The notes under the pieces: model-generated | Seen by the model: the letters and a program-made list of their open reading frames with translations, nothing else | The model's database searches: none | Told to the model about the DNA's origin: nothing | Made by a program: the position numbers and the translations under genes | Shown here: one piece after another, positions 35,241-43,894 of the stretch | Position numbering within the stretch: position 1 is the first letter of the stretch | How the letters are laid out: every line of letters starts with the position of its first letter | Assembly: GCF_026410545.1 (NCBI RefSeq) | Contig: NZ_JAPMIT010000002.1 | Location: forward strand, 496,001 to 560,000 | DNA: 64,000 nt | Origin: Microbacterium sp. STN6 | GTDB lineage: Bacteria; Actinomycetota; Actinomycetes; Actinomycetales; Microbacteriaceae | Direction of reading: 5' to 3'

Positions 35241-37784
35241 TCAGCCGCGCGCGTCGCGCTCCTGCGCCGCGAGAGCCCGCTCGATCCCTGCAAGGTTCTC
35301 GACCACGAGCCGTCTCAGCGCCGCTGGCTCCGGGTTCGCCTCGAGCCAGGAACGCGTGGCGTCGACCAGCGCCTGGTTCGCGAGCGGCGCCGGGTAGAAG
35401 CCGTCGACAAGGTACTCCGCGATCTTGTACGAGCGGGACTGCCACACGCCCTGCAGCGCGTCGAAGTACCGCGGCACGAATTCCTCGAACACGCCGGTGT
35501 CCGCGGCACGCTGGAACCCCAGCCCGGTGTAGCGCACGATCGTGTTCGGCAGGCCGTCGTCGTCGAACACGCGGCTGAACGCGGCTCGCTTGCCCTCGAC
35601 ACTCGGGGCCGCAGCCGCCGCCTGGGCGGCGAACTGGGCGCCGTTCGCGGTGTTATCCGCGGCCTTCGCCTCCTCGATCTGGGCCTCGCCTGCGCGCCCG
35701 CCAGCCACGAGGGCGACGAGAAGCTCCCACGACAGGTCGGTGTCGATCTCGAGTCCGTCGAGCGTGGTCGTGCGCTCGCGAAGAGCCTGGATCGCGTCCA
35801 GGTGCTCGTCGGTCGAGGCGAGCGCCGCGAAGAACTTCACGAACTGGAATTGGGCGTCACTTCCCGCCTCCGCCTGCTGCGCGAGACGCCACAGAGCGGA
35901 TGCCGCCCCCACGGCGGTCTGCCGCTGCTTCTCGGGCGCGACATACGCCGTCGCGGCGAGCACCAGCTGGTTGAGCGTCGTGCGCAGCGTGGTGGACTCG
36001 GTTTCGCTCGCGATATTGCCGAGCACCAGCCGCACGTAGTCGCTCGGGCTCGTCTCGGCGTCGCGGGTCGAATCCCACACCGAGCCCCACACGAGCGAGC
36101 GCGCGAGCGGGTTCTCGATGGTCGACAGGTGCTCGATCGCGACCGTCAGTGAGGCCTCATCGAGGCGGATCTTGGCGTAGGCGAGGTCGTCGTCGTTGAG
36201 GAGCACGAGGTCAGGTCGCGGCTTGCCCACCAGCTCGGGGACCTCGGTGCGCTCGCCGTCCACATCGAGCTCCACTCGCTCGTCGCGCACGAGTTTGCCG
36301 TCGCGCAGGTTGTAGAAGCCGATGGCCAGGCGGTGCGGGCGGATCGTGGGGTAGTCGGCGGGGGCGGACTGCAGAACAGCGAACGACGAGATGGTGCCAC
36401 CGGCATCCGTCTCAATGTCAGGCCGAAGCGTGTTCACGCCCGCGGTCTCGAGCCAGAGCTTCGACCAACTGGTCAGGTCGCGGCCGCTCGTAGCCTCAAG
36501 CTCGACGAGCAGGTCCCGCAGCTCGGTGTTGGAGTACTCGTGCTTGGCGAAGTATTTGGCGACGCCGGCGAGGAACTGCTCCTGCCCCACCCAGGCGCCC
36601 AGCTGCTTGAGCACCGAGCCGCCCTTGGCGTAGGTGATTCCGTCGAAGTTGACCTGCACGTCTTCGAGGTCGTTGATGGTCGCGACGATGGGGTGCGTCG
36701 AGGGCAGCTGGTCCTGGCGGTAGGCCCAGCTCTTCTCCATGGCCGCGAAGGTGGTCCACGCCTCTTTCCACTCGGTGGCCTCGGCGGTGGCGAGAGTGGA
36801 GGCGTACTCGGCGAACGACTCGTTCAGCCACAGGTCGTTCCACCACTTCATGGTCACGAGGTCGCCGAACCACATGTGCGCCAGCTCGTGCAGGATCGTG
36901 ACGACCCGGCGCTCCTTGATCGCGTCGGTGACCTTCGCCCGGAACACGTACGTCTCCGTGAAGGTGATGGCCCCGGCGTTCTCCATGGCGCCCGCGTTGA
37001 ACTCGGGCACGAACAGTTGGTCGTACTTTGCGAACGGATACGGGTAGTCGAACTTCTCCTCATAGAACGCGAAGCCCTGCCGCGTCTTCTCGAAGATATA
37101 GTCGGCGTCGAGATACTGGGCGAGGCTCTTGCGCGCGTAGACGCCGAGTGGGATCACCCGGCCGTCGCGGCTCGTGAGCTCGCTGTGCACGCTCTCGTAC
37201 GGGCCCGCGATGAGCGCCGTGATGTAGGAGGAGATGCGGGGGGTCGGCTCGAATGCCCACGTCGTGGCGGCATCACCGGCCTCCTTCGACGCAATCGGAG
37301 AGTTGCTCACGAGAACCCAATGCGACGGCGCCGTCACCGTGAACGTGAAGTTCGCCTTGAGGTCAGGCTGCTCGAACACGGCGTACATGCGGCGCGAGTC
37401 GGGCACCTCGAACTGGCTGTAGAGGTATACCTCGCCGTCGACCGGGTCGACGAAACGGTGCAGGCCCTCGCCCGAGTTGGTGTACATGGCGTCGGAGACG
37501 ACCGTCAGCTCGTTCTCGGCGGCAAGATTGCGCAGCTGGATGCGCACCCCGTCAGAGACCTCGTCGACGTCGAGCGCCTCACCGTTCAGAGTCACCGAGT
37601 GCACGCGGCGCGTGATCGCATCGATGAACGTGGAGGAGCCGGCCCTCGCTGCGAAGCGCACGGTCGTCTCGCTGCGGAACGTCTCGTCGCCCTGCGTGAG
37701 GTCGAGTGTGACCTCGTAGCTGTGCGTCTCGATGAGAGCCTTGCGCTCCTGTGCTTCGACTCTGGTGAGGTTGTCTCCGGGCAA
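35241..37784 (-). CDS. pepN: Aminopeptidase N (M1 family)
   Basis: The 847-residue zinc aminopeptidase trims N-terminal residues from peptides. It has GAMEN at 265-269 (substrate-binding), HELAH at 299-303 with the third zinc ligand E322 in NESFAEY, and the C-terminal ERAP1-like helical domain. No signal peptide, so it acts in the cytoplasm. I chose the TTG at 37784: it follows AAGGAG at 6-base spacing and gives the usual N-terminus PGDNLTRVEAQER. An upstream ATG at 37841 lacks such support. Confidence 0.94.
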   Translation of the reverse strand: MPGDNLTRVEAQERKALIETHSYEVTLDLTQGDETFRSETTVRFAARAGSSTFIDAITRRVHSVTLNGEALDVDEVSDGVRIQLRNLAAENELTVVSDAMYTNSGEGLHRFVDPVDGEVYLYSQFEVPDSRRMYAVFEQPDLKANFTFTVTAPSHWVLVSNSPIASKEAGDAATTWAFEPTPRISSYITALIAGPYESVHSELTSRDGRVIPLGVYARKSLAQYLDADYIFEKTRQGFAFYEEKFDYPYPFAKYDQLFVPEFNAGAMENAGAITFTETYVFRAKVTDAIKERRVVTILHELAHMWFGDLVTMKWWNDLWLNESFAEYASTLATAEATEWKEAWTTFAAMEKSWAYRQDQLPSTHPIVATINDLEDVQVNFDGITYAKGGSVLKQLGAWVGQEQFLAGVAKYFAKHEYSNTELRDLLVELEATSGRDLTSWSKLWLETAGVNTLRPDIETDAGGTISSFAVLQSAPADYPTIRPHRLAIGFYNLRDGKLVRDERVELDVDGERTEVPELVGKPRPDLVLLNDDDLAYAKIRLDEASLTVAIEHLSTIENPLARSLVWGSVWDSTRDAETSPSDYVRLVLGNIASETESTTLRTTLNQLVLAATAYVAPEKQRQTAVGAASALWRLAQQAEAGSDAQFQFVKFFAALASTDEHLDAIQALRERTTTLDGLEIDTDLSWELLVALVAGGRAGEAQIEEAKAADNTANGAQFAAQAAAAAPSVEGKRAAFSRVFDDDGLPNTIVRYTGLGFQRAADTGVFEEFVPRYFDALQGVWQSRSYKIAEYLVDGFYPAPLANQALVDATRSWLEANPEPAALRRLVVENLAGIERALAAQERDARG

Positions 37785-37895
37785 CGGGCACTCCTTTGGC
37801 GCTGTTGGTTGTGAACGGCGACTCGTGATCGCCGCATTCAACCTTAGTCGGCACTTACACGCTCAATCAGTGCTGATCGGTGGTGAGATGGAGGC

Positions 37896-38522
37896 ATGAG
37901 CACTGACGAAACGAACACCGGATCCACCGTCGTTGATTTCTGGTTCGACCCGTCCTGTCCCTGGGCGTGGATGACGAGCCGCTGGGTGGGTGAGGTGGCG
38001 AAGCATCGCGACCTCGAGGTCACATGGCACGTCATGAGCCTTGCCGTGCTCAACGAGGACAAGGACGTCACCGACGACTACCGGTCGTTCTTTCCCCGGG
38101 CTCTTCGATACACGCGGCTCGTCACCGCGGTCGCGGAGCGGCACGGCCAGCAGTACGTGAAGCCGCTGTATGACGCGCTCGGCACGCGCATTCACCCGGG
38201 AGGCAGCAAGAACCCGGACGAGGTGATCCCCGCGGCGCTCGCCGAGGTGGGCCTGCCCGCCGACCTCGCCCGGTTCGCGGACAGCGACGAGTACGACGCC
38301 CAGATGCGCGCGAGCCACTTCGATGGCATCGAGCGCGTGGGTCAGGACGTCGGCACACCGGTCATCGCGGTGAACGGCGTGGCGTTCTTCGGTCCCGTCA
38401 TCTCGCCCGCCCCGAAGGGTGAGGAGGCGCTGCGGCTCTGGGACGGCGTCGTCGCCGCGGCGTCGTACGACGGCTTCTTCGAGCTGAAGCGCAGCCGCAC
38501 AAGGGAGCCGATCTTCGATTGA
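37896..38522 (+). CDS. DsbA-fold mycothiol-dependent nitroreductase-like (Rv2466c family)
   Basis: The 208-residue protein aligns in pattern with Rv2466c: FWFDPSCPWAWMTSRW near 15-30, VTWHVMSLAVLNE, and VGTPVIAVNGVAFFGPV near 150-166. The thioredoxin-like active site is CPWA at 21-24, whereas Rv2466c has CPWC, so only one cysteine remains. A monothiol mechanism with mycothiol would be required. Divergent from pepN with a 111-base gap. Expected to protect against oxidative or electrophile stress. Confidence 0.85.
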   Translation: MSTDETNTGSTVVDFWFDPSCPWAWMTSRWVGEVAKHRDLEVTWHVMSLAVLNEDKDVTDDYRSFFPRALRYTRLVTAVAERHGQQYVKPLYDALGTRIHPGGSKNPDEVIPAALAEVGLPADLARFADSDEYDAQMRASHFDGIERVGQDVGTPVIAVNGVAFFGPVISPAPKGEEALRLWDGVVAAASYDGFFELKRSRTREPIFD

Positions 38523-38600
38523 GCACCGCACGGGCGCTGCCCCCGCAGCGGCCCGCCCGCGCATCCGCTCTGCCTGCGCGCTCTCAATAGAATCGACACC

Positions 38601-39089
38601 ATGCGCATTCACATTGCCACCGACCATGCCGGGCTGGAGTTCAGCAGGCACCTCATCGCCCACCTGAGCGCGGCAGGACATGAGGTCGTCGACCACGGGC
38701 CGGCGCAGTACGACCCGCAAGACGACTACCCGGCGTTCTGCATCAACGCGGCGCAGGCGGTCGTGCGCGACCAGCAGGCGGGCGTGCAGGCGCTCGGCGT
38801 GGTCTTCGGCGGTTCGGGCAACGGCGAGCAGATCGCGGCGAACAAGGTGACGGGCGTGCGCGCGGCCCTCGTGTGGAACCTGAGCACGGCCCTTCTCGCT
38901 CGCCAGCACAACGATGCGAATGTCATCTCCATCGGCGCCCGCCAGCACACGGTCGATGAGGCGACGGGATTCATCGACGCGTTCATCGCCGAGCCCTTCT
39001 CACAAGAGGAGAGGCACGCCCGCCGCATCGCGCAGCTCGCCGAGTACGAGGCCACCGGCGACATTGCCGGCAAAGGCGTCGACCACTGA
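38601..39089 (+). CDS. rpiB: Ribose-5-phosphate isomerase B
   Basis: The 162-residue enzyme interconverts ribose-5-phosphate and ribulose-5-phosphate in the pentose phosphate pathway. It has the RpiB/LacAB fold pattern IATDHAGLEFSRHLI near 5-19, and VVFGGSGNGEQIAANKV near 68-84. The position of the cysteine general base of enterobacterial enzymes is taken by the actinobacterial glycine/glutamate form, with E76 as likely base. A TAGAAT -10-like element is at 38588-38593. The glycosylase gene follows 15 bases later. Confidence 0.95.
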   Translation: MRIHIATDHAGLEFSRHLIAHLSAAGHEVVDHGPAQYDPQDDYPAFCINAAQAVVRDQQAGVQALGVVFGGSGNGEQIAANKVTGVRAALVWNLSTALLARQHNDANVISIGARQHTVDEATGFIDAFIAEPFSQEERHARRIAQLAEYEATGDIAGKGVDH

Positions 39090-39104
39090 TCGGCGGCAAC
39101 GCGC

Positions 39105-40082
39105 ATGCCTGAAGGCCACTCGGTTCACCGAATCGCCCGCCAGTTCGCCCGCAACTTCGTCGGCGAGACGGTTGCCGTTTCGTCGCCGCAGGGCCGCTTC
39201 GCCGAGGGTGCGGCCCAGCTCGACGGCCGCGAGATGACGGATGCGCGTGCGGTCGGCAAGCAGATGTTCCTCGAGTTCACGGGCGGTCTGTGGCTGCGCG
39301 TGCATCTCGGCCTGTACGGCGCGTGGGATTTCGCGGGCGAGATCACGACGGATGCCACGATCCGCTCGGCAGGCGGGCGCATGGGGCAGACGAACCAGCG
39401 CGGCACGAGTCTCGATGATGCGGATGGCGAGGACTCCGTGCGTTCCATCGGTGCGCCGCGCAGGGCACGCCTGCGCATGGCCGAGTCGGAGAAGGAAGAC
39501 GACAGTGACTTCGTGTTCCCGCCGGAGCCGGTGGGGCAGGTGCGTGTGCGGCTGCTGACCGACACGGCCGTGGCCGACCTGCGCGGGCCGACGGCGTGCG
39601 AGGTCATTCTCGCCGAGCAGGTTCAGGCCACGGTCGACAGGCTCGGCCCCGACCCGCTGAACGACGATTCGCCCGAGGCGGGGGAGCGGTTCGTCGCCGC
39701 GGTGCGGCGCAAGCCCACCCCCATCGGCCTGCTGCTCATGGACCAGTCGGTCGTGAGCGGCATCGGCAACGTGTATCGGGCCGAGCTGCTCTACCGCTCA
39801 CGGTTGAACCCGCACACTCCCGGCAAGCAGGTGCCGGCGGAGACCGCCGCAGCGCTGTGGGAGGACTGGGCGTATCTGCTGGGGCTCGGCGTGGCCACGG
39901 GCCAGATGATGACAATGGACGGCCTCGACGACGACTCCTACGCGAAAGCGATGTCGAGTCGCGCCGACCGGCACTGGGTGTACAAGCGCGAGGGGCTGCC
40001 GTGCCGCGTGTGCGGCACGAACATCGCGCTCGAGACCATAGGCGCCCGCAAGCTCTACTGGTGCCCCACCTGCCAGGCCTAA
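39105..40082 (+). CDS. nei: Fpg/Nei-family DNA glycosylase (endonuclease VIII-like)
   Basis: The 325-residue enzyme should remove oxidised bases and nick the abasic site. It begins PEGHSVHRIARQF, with the N-terminal Pro-Glu catalytic pair after Met removal and the Nei-type H rather than Fpg. H2TH is at about 205-235 (LLLMDQSVVSGIGNVYRAELL). The C-terminal zinc finger has four cysteines, CRVCG and CPTC. The insert near 90-150 is charged and longer than in E. coli Nei. Its place right after rpiB suggests co-transcription. Confidence 0.93.
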   Translation: MPEGHSVHRIARQFARNFVGETVAVSSPQGRFAEGAAQLDGREMTDARAVGKQMFLEFTGGLWLRVHLGLYGAWDFAGEITTDATIRSAGGRMGQTNQRGTSLDDADGEDSVRSIGAPRRARLRMAESEKEDDSDFVFPPEPVGQVRVRLLTDTAVADLRGPTACEVILAEQVQATVDRLGPDPLNDDSPEAGERFVAAVRRKPTPIGLLLMDQSVVSGIGNVYRAELLYRSRLNPHTPGKQVPAETAAALWEDWAYLLGLGVATGQMMTMDGLDDDSYAKAMSSRADRHWVYKREGLPCRVCGTNIALETIGARKLYWCPTCQA

Positions 40083-40097
40083 CGCCGGCGCCCCTTA

Positions 40098-40583
40098 CTA
40101 CTCGCTGATGTGCGCCGCGAGGAACCACCGGTCCTTGTCGAGTCCGCGCGCGATCTCGATCGCCACGTCCTGACTCGTCTGGTCGAGCTCATCGAGCTCG
40201 GCGACGGCGGTGTTGACGCTCGCGAGCGCCGCATCCAGCTGGGCGATGACCTCGACGATCGTGTCCTGGTACGGCCGGAAGCCTGCTGTCAGCGGCTGGG
40301 TGGTGGTCTTCTCGGCAACCGTGTGCAGGCGGGCGTCGATGGGCAGGCCCAGGGCGATGATGCGCTCGGCGGCGACGTCGGCCCACTCCTGGGCGTGGTC
40401 GACGATGGTGTCGAGAAGCTCGTGCACGCCGATGAAGTTGGCGCCGCGCACATGCCAGTGCGCCTGCTTGCCGTTGACGACGAGAGCGGTCAGGTCGATG
40501 ACGACCGGGCTGAGGAACTGCGCGACGCCGGCGGCCACATCAGGGTTCGAGACGCTCTTCGGGGTGGATACGGTGCTGGTCAT
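40098..40583 (-). CDS. dps: Dps-family DNA-binding ferritin
   Basis: The 161-residue protein should form a 12-mer that stores iron and protects DNA. The intersubunit ferroxidase ligands are present with correct spacing: H42, H54, D58, D69 and E73, in KQAHWHVRGANFIGVHELLD and AAERI. A short N-terminal tail (MTSTVSTPKS) precedes the four-helix bundle. It converges on the glycosylase gene and faces the multicopper oxidase gene. Regulation is probably stress-linked, but no operator was recognised. Confidence 0.95.
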   Translation of the reverse strand: MTSTVSTPKSVSNPDVAAGVAQFLSPVVIDLTALVVNGKQAHWHVRGANFIGVHELLDTIVDHAQEWADVAAERIIALGLPIDARLHTVAEKTTTQPLTAGFRPYQDTIVEVIAQLDAALASVNTAVAELDELDQTSQDVAIEIARGLDKDRWFLAAHISE

Positions 40584-40676
40584 GACAGGATCCCTTCGCT
40601 CTCTTGAAGCTCAACCGTACGCGTCGCCCGCTATTCCGCAAGCAAGCTGAGGCTGCGCTCACCCGCCCGCCGCCGC

Positions 40677-40722
40677 TGGTCGAGCAACCCGCCGCGCGGG
40701 CGTATCGAGACCTCGCCCGTTC
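40677..40722. repeat. Inverted repeat of GGTCGAGCAACCC/CGTATCGAGACC type
   Basis: The segment has GCTGGTCGAGCAACCC followed by a GC-rich hairpin centre and GTATCGAGACCTCG. Its two ends pair partly and match sequence motifs at 5063-5088 and 54487-54530. It lies in the 210-base gap between dps and the multicopper oxidase gene. It resembles intergenic repeats frequent in Microbacteriaceae. Confidence 0.55.
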
Positions 40723-40793
40723 GGGATAACCCCCTCCCCGATTCGGATGCTCCCCGGCTACGGCCGCGCTCCCGCCGCCGCGAGGCTTGAACC

Positions 40794-42368
40794 ATGCTCG
40801 AACGACACGCGCCCCGGCGGCCACGCGCCACCCTCGCCGCGGCCTCGGTCGCCGTCCTGGCGACCGCATCCATCGCCCTTGCCCTGGCGGGCTGCGGTTC
40901 AGTGTTCGGCGGCGGCACGATGAACACCGCCGGCAAGGTTCACTTCGACACTCCGTTACCGATTCCACCGGTGGCGAAGGCGACGACGGATGCCGCTGGC
41001 GAGCGCGTCTTCACCCTGGCCGCCTCGGCCGGCAGCACCGAGTTCCGCCCGGGCGAGCGCACGACCACGTGGGGGTACAACGGCTCGTACCTGGGGCCGA
41101 CGATCGTCGCGAACCGGGGCGATGCGGTGCGAGTGGACGTGACGAACCGGCTCACCGTGCCCACGACCGTGCATTGGCACGGCATGCACCTGCCCGCCGC
41201 GATGGATGGCGGCCCGCACCAGATGGTGTCGCCGGGTGAGACGTGGTCGCCGCACTGGAGAATCGACCAGCCGGCCGCGACACTCTGGTACCACCCGCAC
41301 CCGCACGGCGAGACGCTGCACCAGGTGACCATGGGTCTTGCCGGCATGGTGATCCTGCACGACGAGGCCGAGGAGGCGCTGAACCTGCCGCGCGAGTACG
41401 GCGTCGACGACATCCCGGTCATCGTGCAGGACCGCCGCTTCGACGACGGCGGCCAGTTCACGAACAGCACGAGCGGGTTCATCGGCCCCATCGGCGACAC
41501 CGTTCTCGTCAACGGCGCGATCGGCGCCTACCTGCCCGTCACGACCGACGTGGTGCGACTGCGGCTCCTGAACGCGTCTGCCGCCCGCATCTACGACTTC
41601 GGCTTCAGCGACCACCGCTCGTTCGAGCTCATCGGCACCGACGGCGGGTTGCTTGCCGCGCCGGCCGCCATGACCGGCATCCGTCTCTCACCGGGGGAGC
41701 GCGCCGAGGTGCTGGTGCGCATGGAGCCCGGTGAGCGCGTCACCCTGCGCTCGACACCGCCGAAGCTCGGCGTGCCGGATTCGGTCGCCACCATGAACGC
41801 GGGCCGCGACACACTCGACATCATGCAACTGCGTGCCGCGGATTCCCTGACCAGTCTCGGCCCCATGCCCACCGAGCTGGTACCGATGGCGCGCTGGGAC
41901 GCGGCAGACGCATCCGTGACCTGCACCTTCGACATGCACGGAACCCGCATCAACGACCAGAGGATGCAGATGGACCGCATCGATCAGACGGTCGTGGTCG
42001 ACACGCTCGAGAAATGGGTCGTGACCAACAGCCAGAACGAGCCGCACAGCTTTCATGTGCACGACACGCAGTTCCAGGTCGCGAGCGTCGGTGGCGCCCC
42101 GCCGCCACCCGAGCTCGCGGGGTGGAAGGACACCGTCTACCTGGCGCCCGAGACTGCGTACGTTCTGCTGCTGCGCTTCAGCGACTACACCGACCGCAAC
42201 ATCCCGTACATGTACCACTGCCACCTGCTGCGGCACGAGGACGGCGGCATGATGGGCCAGTTCGTCGTCGTGAAGGCCGGCCAGAAGGCCGGAACCCCGC
42301 CCGAAGACAGCACCGAAGACCGAAGCGGCTACGGCCCGAGAGAGAACGAGACGAACCATGAGCACTGA
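40794..42368 (+). CDS. Multicopper oxidase, lipoprotein-type
   Basis: The 524-residue protein has a basic/hydrophobic signal ending at lipobox cysteine C34 (LAGC) and three cupredoxin domains. Copper sites: HWHGMH (H127, H129, H132), WYHPHPHG (H167, H169, H171), HSFHVHDTQF (H418, H421, H423) and YHCHLLRHEDGGMM with type 1 copper ligand C476 flanked by H475 and H477. All ligand motifs look intact, so laccase or cuprous oxidase activity outside the membrane is likely. Its 3' end overlaps the histidine kinase gene by 11 bases, so they are coupled. Confidence 0.93.
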   Translation: MLERHAPRRPRATLAAASVAVLATASIALALAGCGSVFGGGTMNTAGKVHFDTPLPIPPVAKATTDAAGERVFTLAASAGSTEFRPGERTTTWGYNGSYLGPTIVANRGDAVRVDVTNRLTVPTTVHWHGMHLPAAMDGGPHQMVSPGETWSPHWRIDQPAATLWYHPHPHGETLHQVTMGLAGMVILHDEAEEALNLPREYGVDDIPVIVQDRRFDDGGQFTNSTSGFIGPIGDTVLVNGAIGAYLPVTTDVVRLRLLNASAARIYDFGFSDHRSFELIGTDGGLLAAPAAMTGIRLSPGERAEVLVRMEPGERVTLRSTPPKLGVPDSVATMNAGRDTLDIMQLRAADSLTSLGPMPTELVPMARWDAADASVTCTFDMHGTRINDQRMQMDRIDQTVVVDTLEKWVVTNSQNEPHSFHVHDTQFQVASVGGAPPPPELAGWKDTVYLAPETAYVLLLRFSDYTDRNIPYMYHCHLLRHEDGGMMGQFVVVKAGQKAGTPPEDSTEDRSGYGPRENETNHEH

Positions 42369-43767
42369 ATCCCACGCCACGTCTGCCACGCTTGAACATG
42401 TGAGCGAACCCACGGATGCCGCCGCGGCCGGCCGCGCCGGTACCGCATCCCGCCGATTCGGCTACGGCCGGCTCTGGGCGGGCGTGCCCCGCGAGCTGGG
42501 CTTCCTGCTCCTGGGGCTGCCTGTCGCGATCACCGGCTTCGTCGTGCTCAACGCCGTGTTCTGGGGCGGGATCGGTACGGCCGTGATCTACGTCGGGCTG
42601 TTCCTGCTCGTCGCCGCCCTGTACATCGCCCGCGGGTTCGGCACTCTCGAACTCGTGCGCCTGGGCTGGGCGGGCCGAGGAGCGATCGTGCGACCAGCCT
42701 GGCGGCCGGAGGGGAGGCCGGCCGGTTTCCTGCGCGCCACCTTCGGCCCGTTCGTGAACGGCCACTACTGGCTGTACCTTCTGCACAGTTACGTCATCAA
42801 TCCGATCGTCGGCACGGTCACGTGGGTCGTCTCCGTCGTCTGGCTGGCAAGCGGGCTCGGCGGGGTCACGTACTGGTTCTGGGGGCGGTTCCTGCCAGCT
42901 GACGACCAGAACGTGTGGTTGCACAGCGTCGTGCTGGGGTTCTTCTTCCCCGGCTACCGCACCGGCGGTGACCCGCTCGCAGGCGAGGCAGTCTTCCTAC
43001 TCGTCGTCGGGCTCCTCTTCCTGGCGACGCTCCCGTTCGTCACGCGCGGGCTGACGTTGCTGCACGCGGTCATCGCGCGCGGAGTTCTCGGCGCCTGGCG
43101 CTCGGAGGCCCTGCAACGCGAGGTCGCCGACCTGAGCGCCTCACGCGGCGCGGCCGTGCTCGCCGAGGACTACTCACTGCGGCGCCTGGAGCGTGACATC
43201 CACGACGGCCCGCAGCAGCGGCTGGTGCGCCTTCAGATGGATCTCGCCACCCTTGAGCGCAAGCTCGATTCCGACCCGGATGCCGCCCGCTCGCTCGCGG
43301 TCGAGGCCCGCACGCGGGCTCACGACACGCTCGAGGAGCTGCGCGCGCTCTCCCGCGGCTTCGCCCCGCCGATCCTTCAGGATCGTGGGTTGGTCGCCGC
43401 ACTGGAATCGCTCGCGGCTCTCAGCACCGCGCCCGTCACGGTCGAGATCGATCTGGGCGACGCATCCCAGCTTCCTGGGGAAGTCGAGCGCAGCGTCTAC
43501 TACCTGGCGGCCGAGCTGCTCACGAACGTGTCGAAGCACTCGGGGGCGACGGCCGCCCGGCTCGTTGCGAGGGTTCGACCCGAGCCGACGACGGGCGGTC
43601 GGGTGCTGGAGGTGTGGGTGACCGACAACGGCGCCGGCGGCGCTCGTGTGACCGGCGGCCACGGACTCAGCGGCCTCGACGAGCGCGTACGCGGCCTGCG
43701 TGGGACACTCGTTCTCGACAGCCCGGCAGGTGGCCCGACCAGCATCGGCGCCGTCATCCCGCTCTGA
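42358..43767 (+). CDS. Sensor histidine kinase (NarL/DesK type)
   Basis: The 469-residue kinase has membrane helices at about 48-90 and 135-225. The dimerisation/phosphoacceptor region is LERDIHDGPQQRLVRLQMDLATLE with H282, followed by an HATPase_c domain (AAELLTNVSKHSGA N-box; TDNGAGGARVTGGHGLSGLDER G-boxes). The sensor part belongs to the putative-sensor group seen in actinobacterial NarL-type kinases. Its partner is the response regulator gene 128 bases downstream. Overlap with the oxidase suggests that it senses the oxidase substrate, copper or redox state. Confidence 0.92.
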   Translation: MSTESHATSATLEHVSEPTDAAAAGRAGTASRRFGYGRLWAGVPRELGFLLLGLPVAITGFVVLNAVFWGGIGTAVIYVGLFLLVAALYIARGFGTLELVRLGWAGRGAIVRPAWRPEGRPAGFLRATFGPFVNGHYWLYLLHSYVINPIVGTVTWVVSVVWLASGLGGVTYWFWGRFLPADDQNVWLHSVVLGFFFPGYRTGGDPLAGEAVFLLVVGLLFLATLPFVTRGLTLLHAVIARGVLGAWRSEALQREVADLSASRGAAVLAEDYSLRRLERDIHDGPQQRLVRLQMDLATLERKLDSDPDAARSLAVEARTRAHDTLEELRALSRGFAPPILQDRGLVAALESLAALSTAPVTVEIDLGDASQLPGEVERSVYYLAAELLTNVSKHSGATAARLVARVRPEPTTGGRVLEVWVTDNGAGGARVTGGHGLSGLDERVRGLRGTLVLDSPAGGPTSIGAVIPL

Positions 43768-43774
43768 TGTGAAC

Positions 43775-43866
43775 GCGGGTTGAGGAGCAGCCGAAGGCGG
43801 CGTCTCGAAACCCATCCGGCTATAGGGCAGGGCTTCGAGACGCCGCTTCGCGGCTCCTCACCCCGC
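43775..43866. repeat. Dispersed inverted repeat, copy 2
   Basis: Left arm GCGGGTTGAGGAGC...GTCTCGAAACCC (43775-43813) pairs with right arm GGGCTTCGAGACGCCG...GCTCCTCACCCCGC (43829-43866). It fills the gap between kinase and regulator genes and is related to the copy at 20711-20796. It could act as an attenuator or terminator in this operon. Confidence 0.85.
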
Positions 43867-43894
43867 AGCCGCCGTCTCCCGTAGCCTTGTCTGC

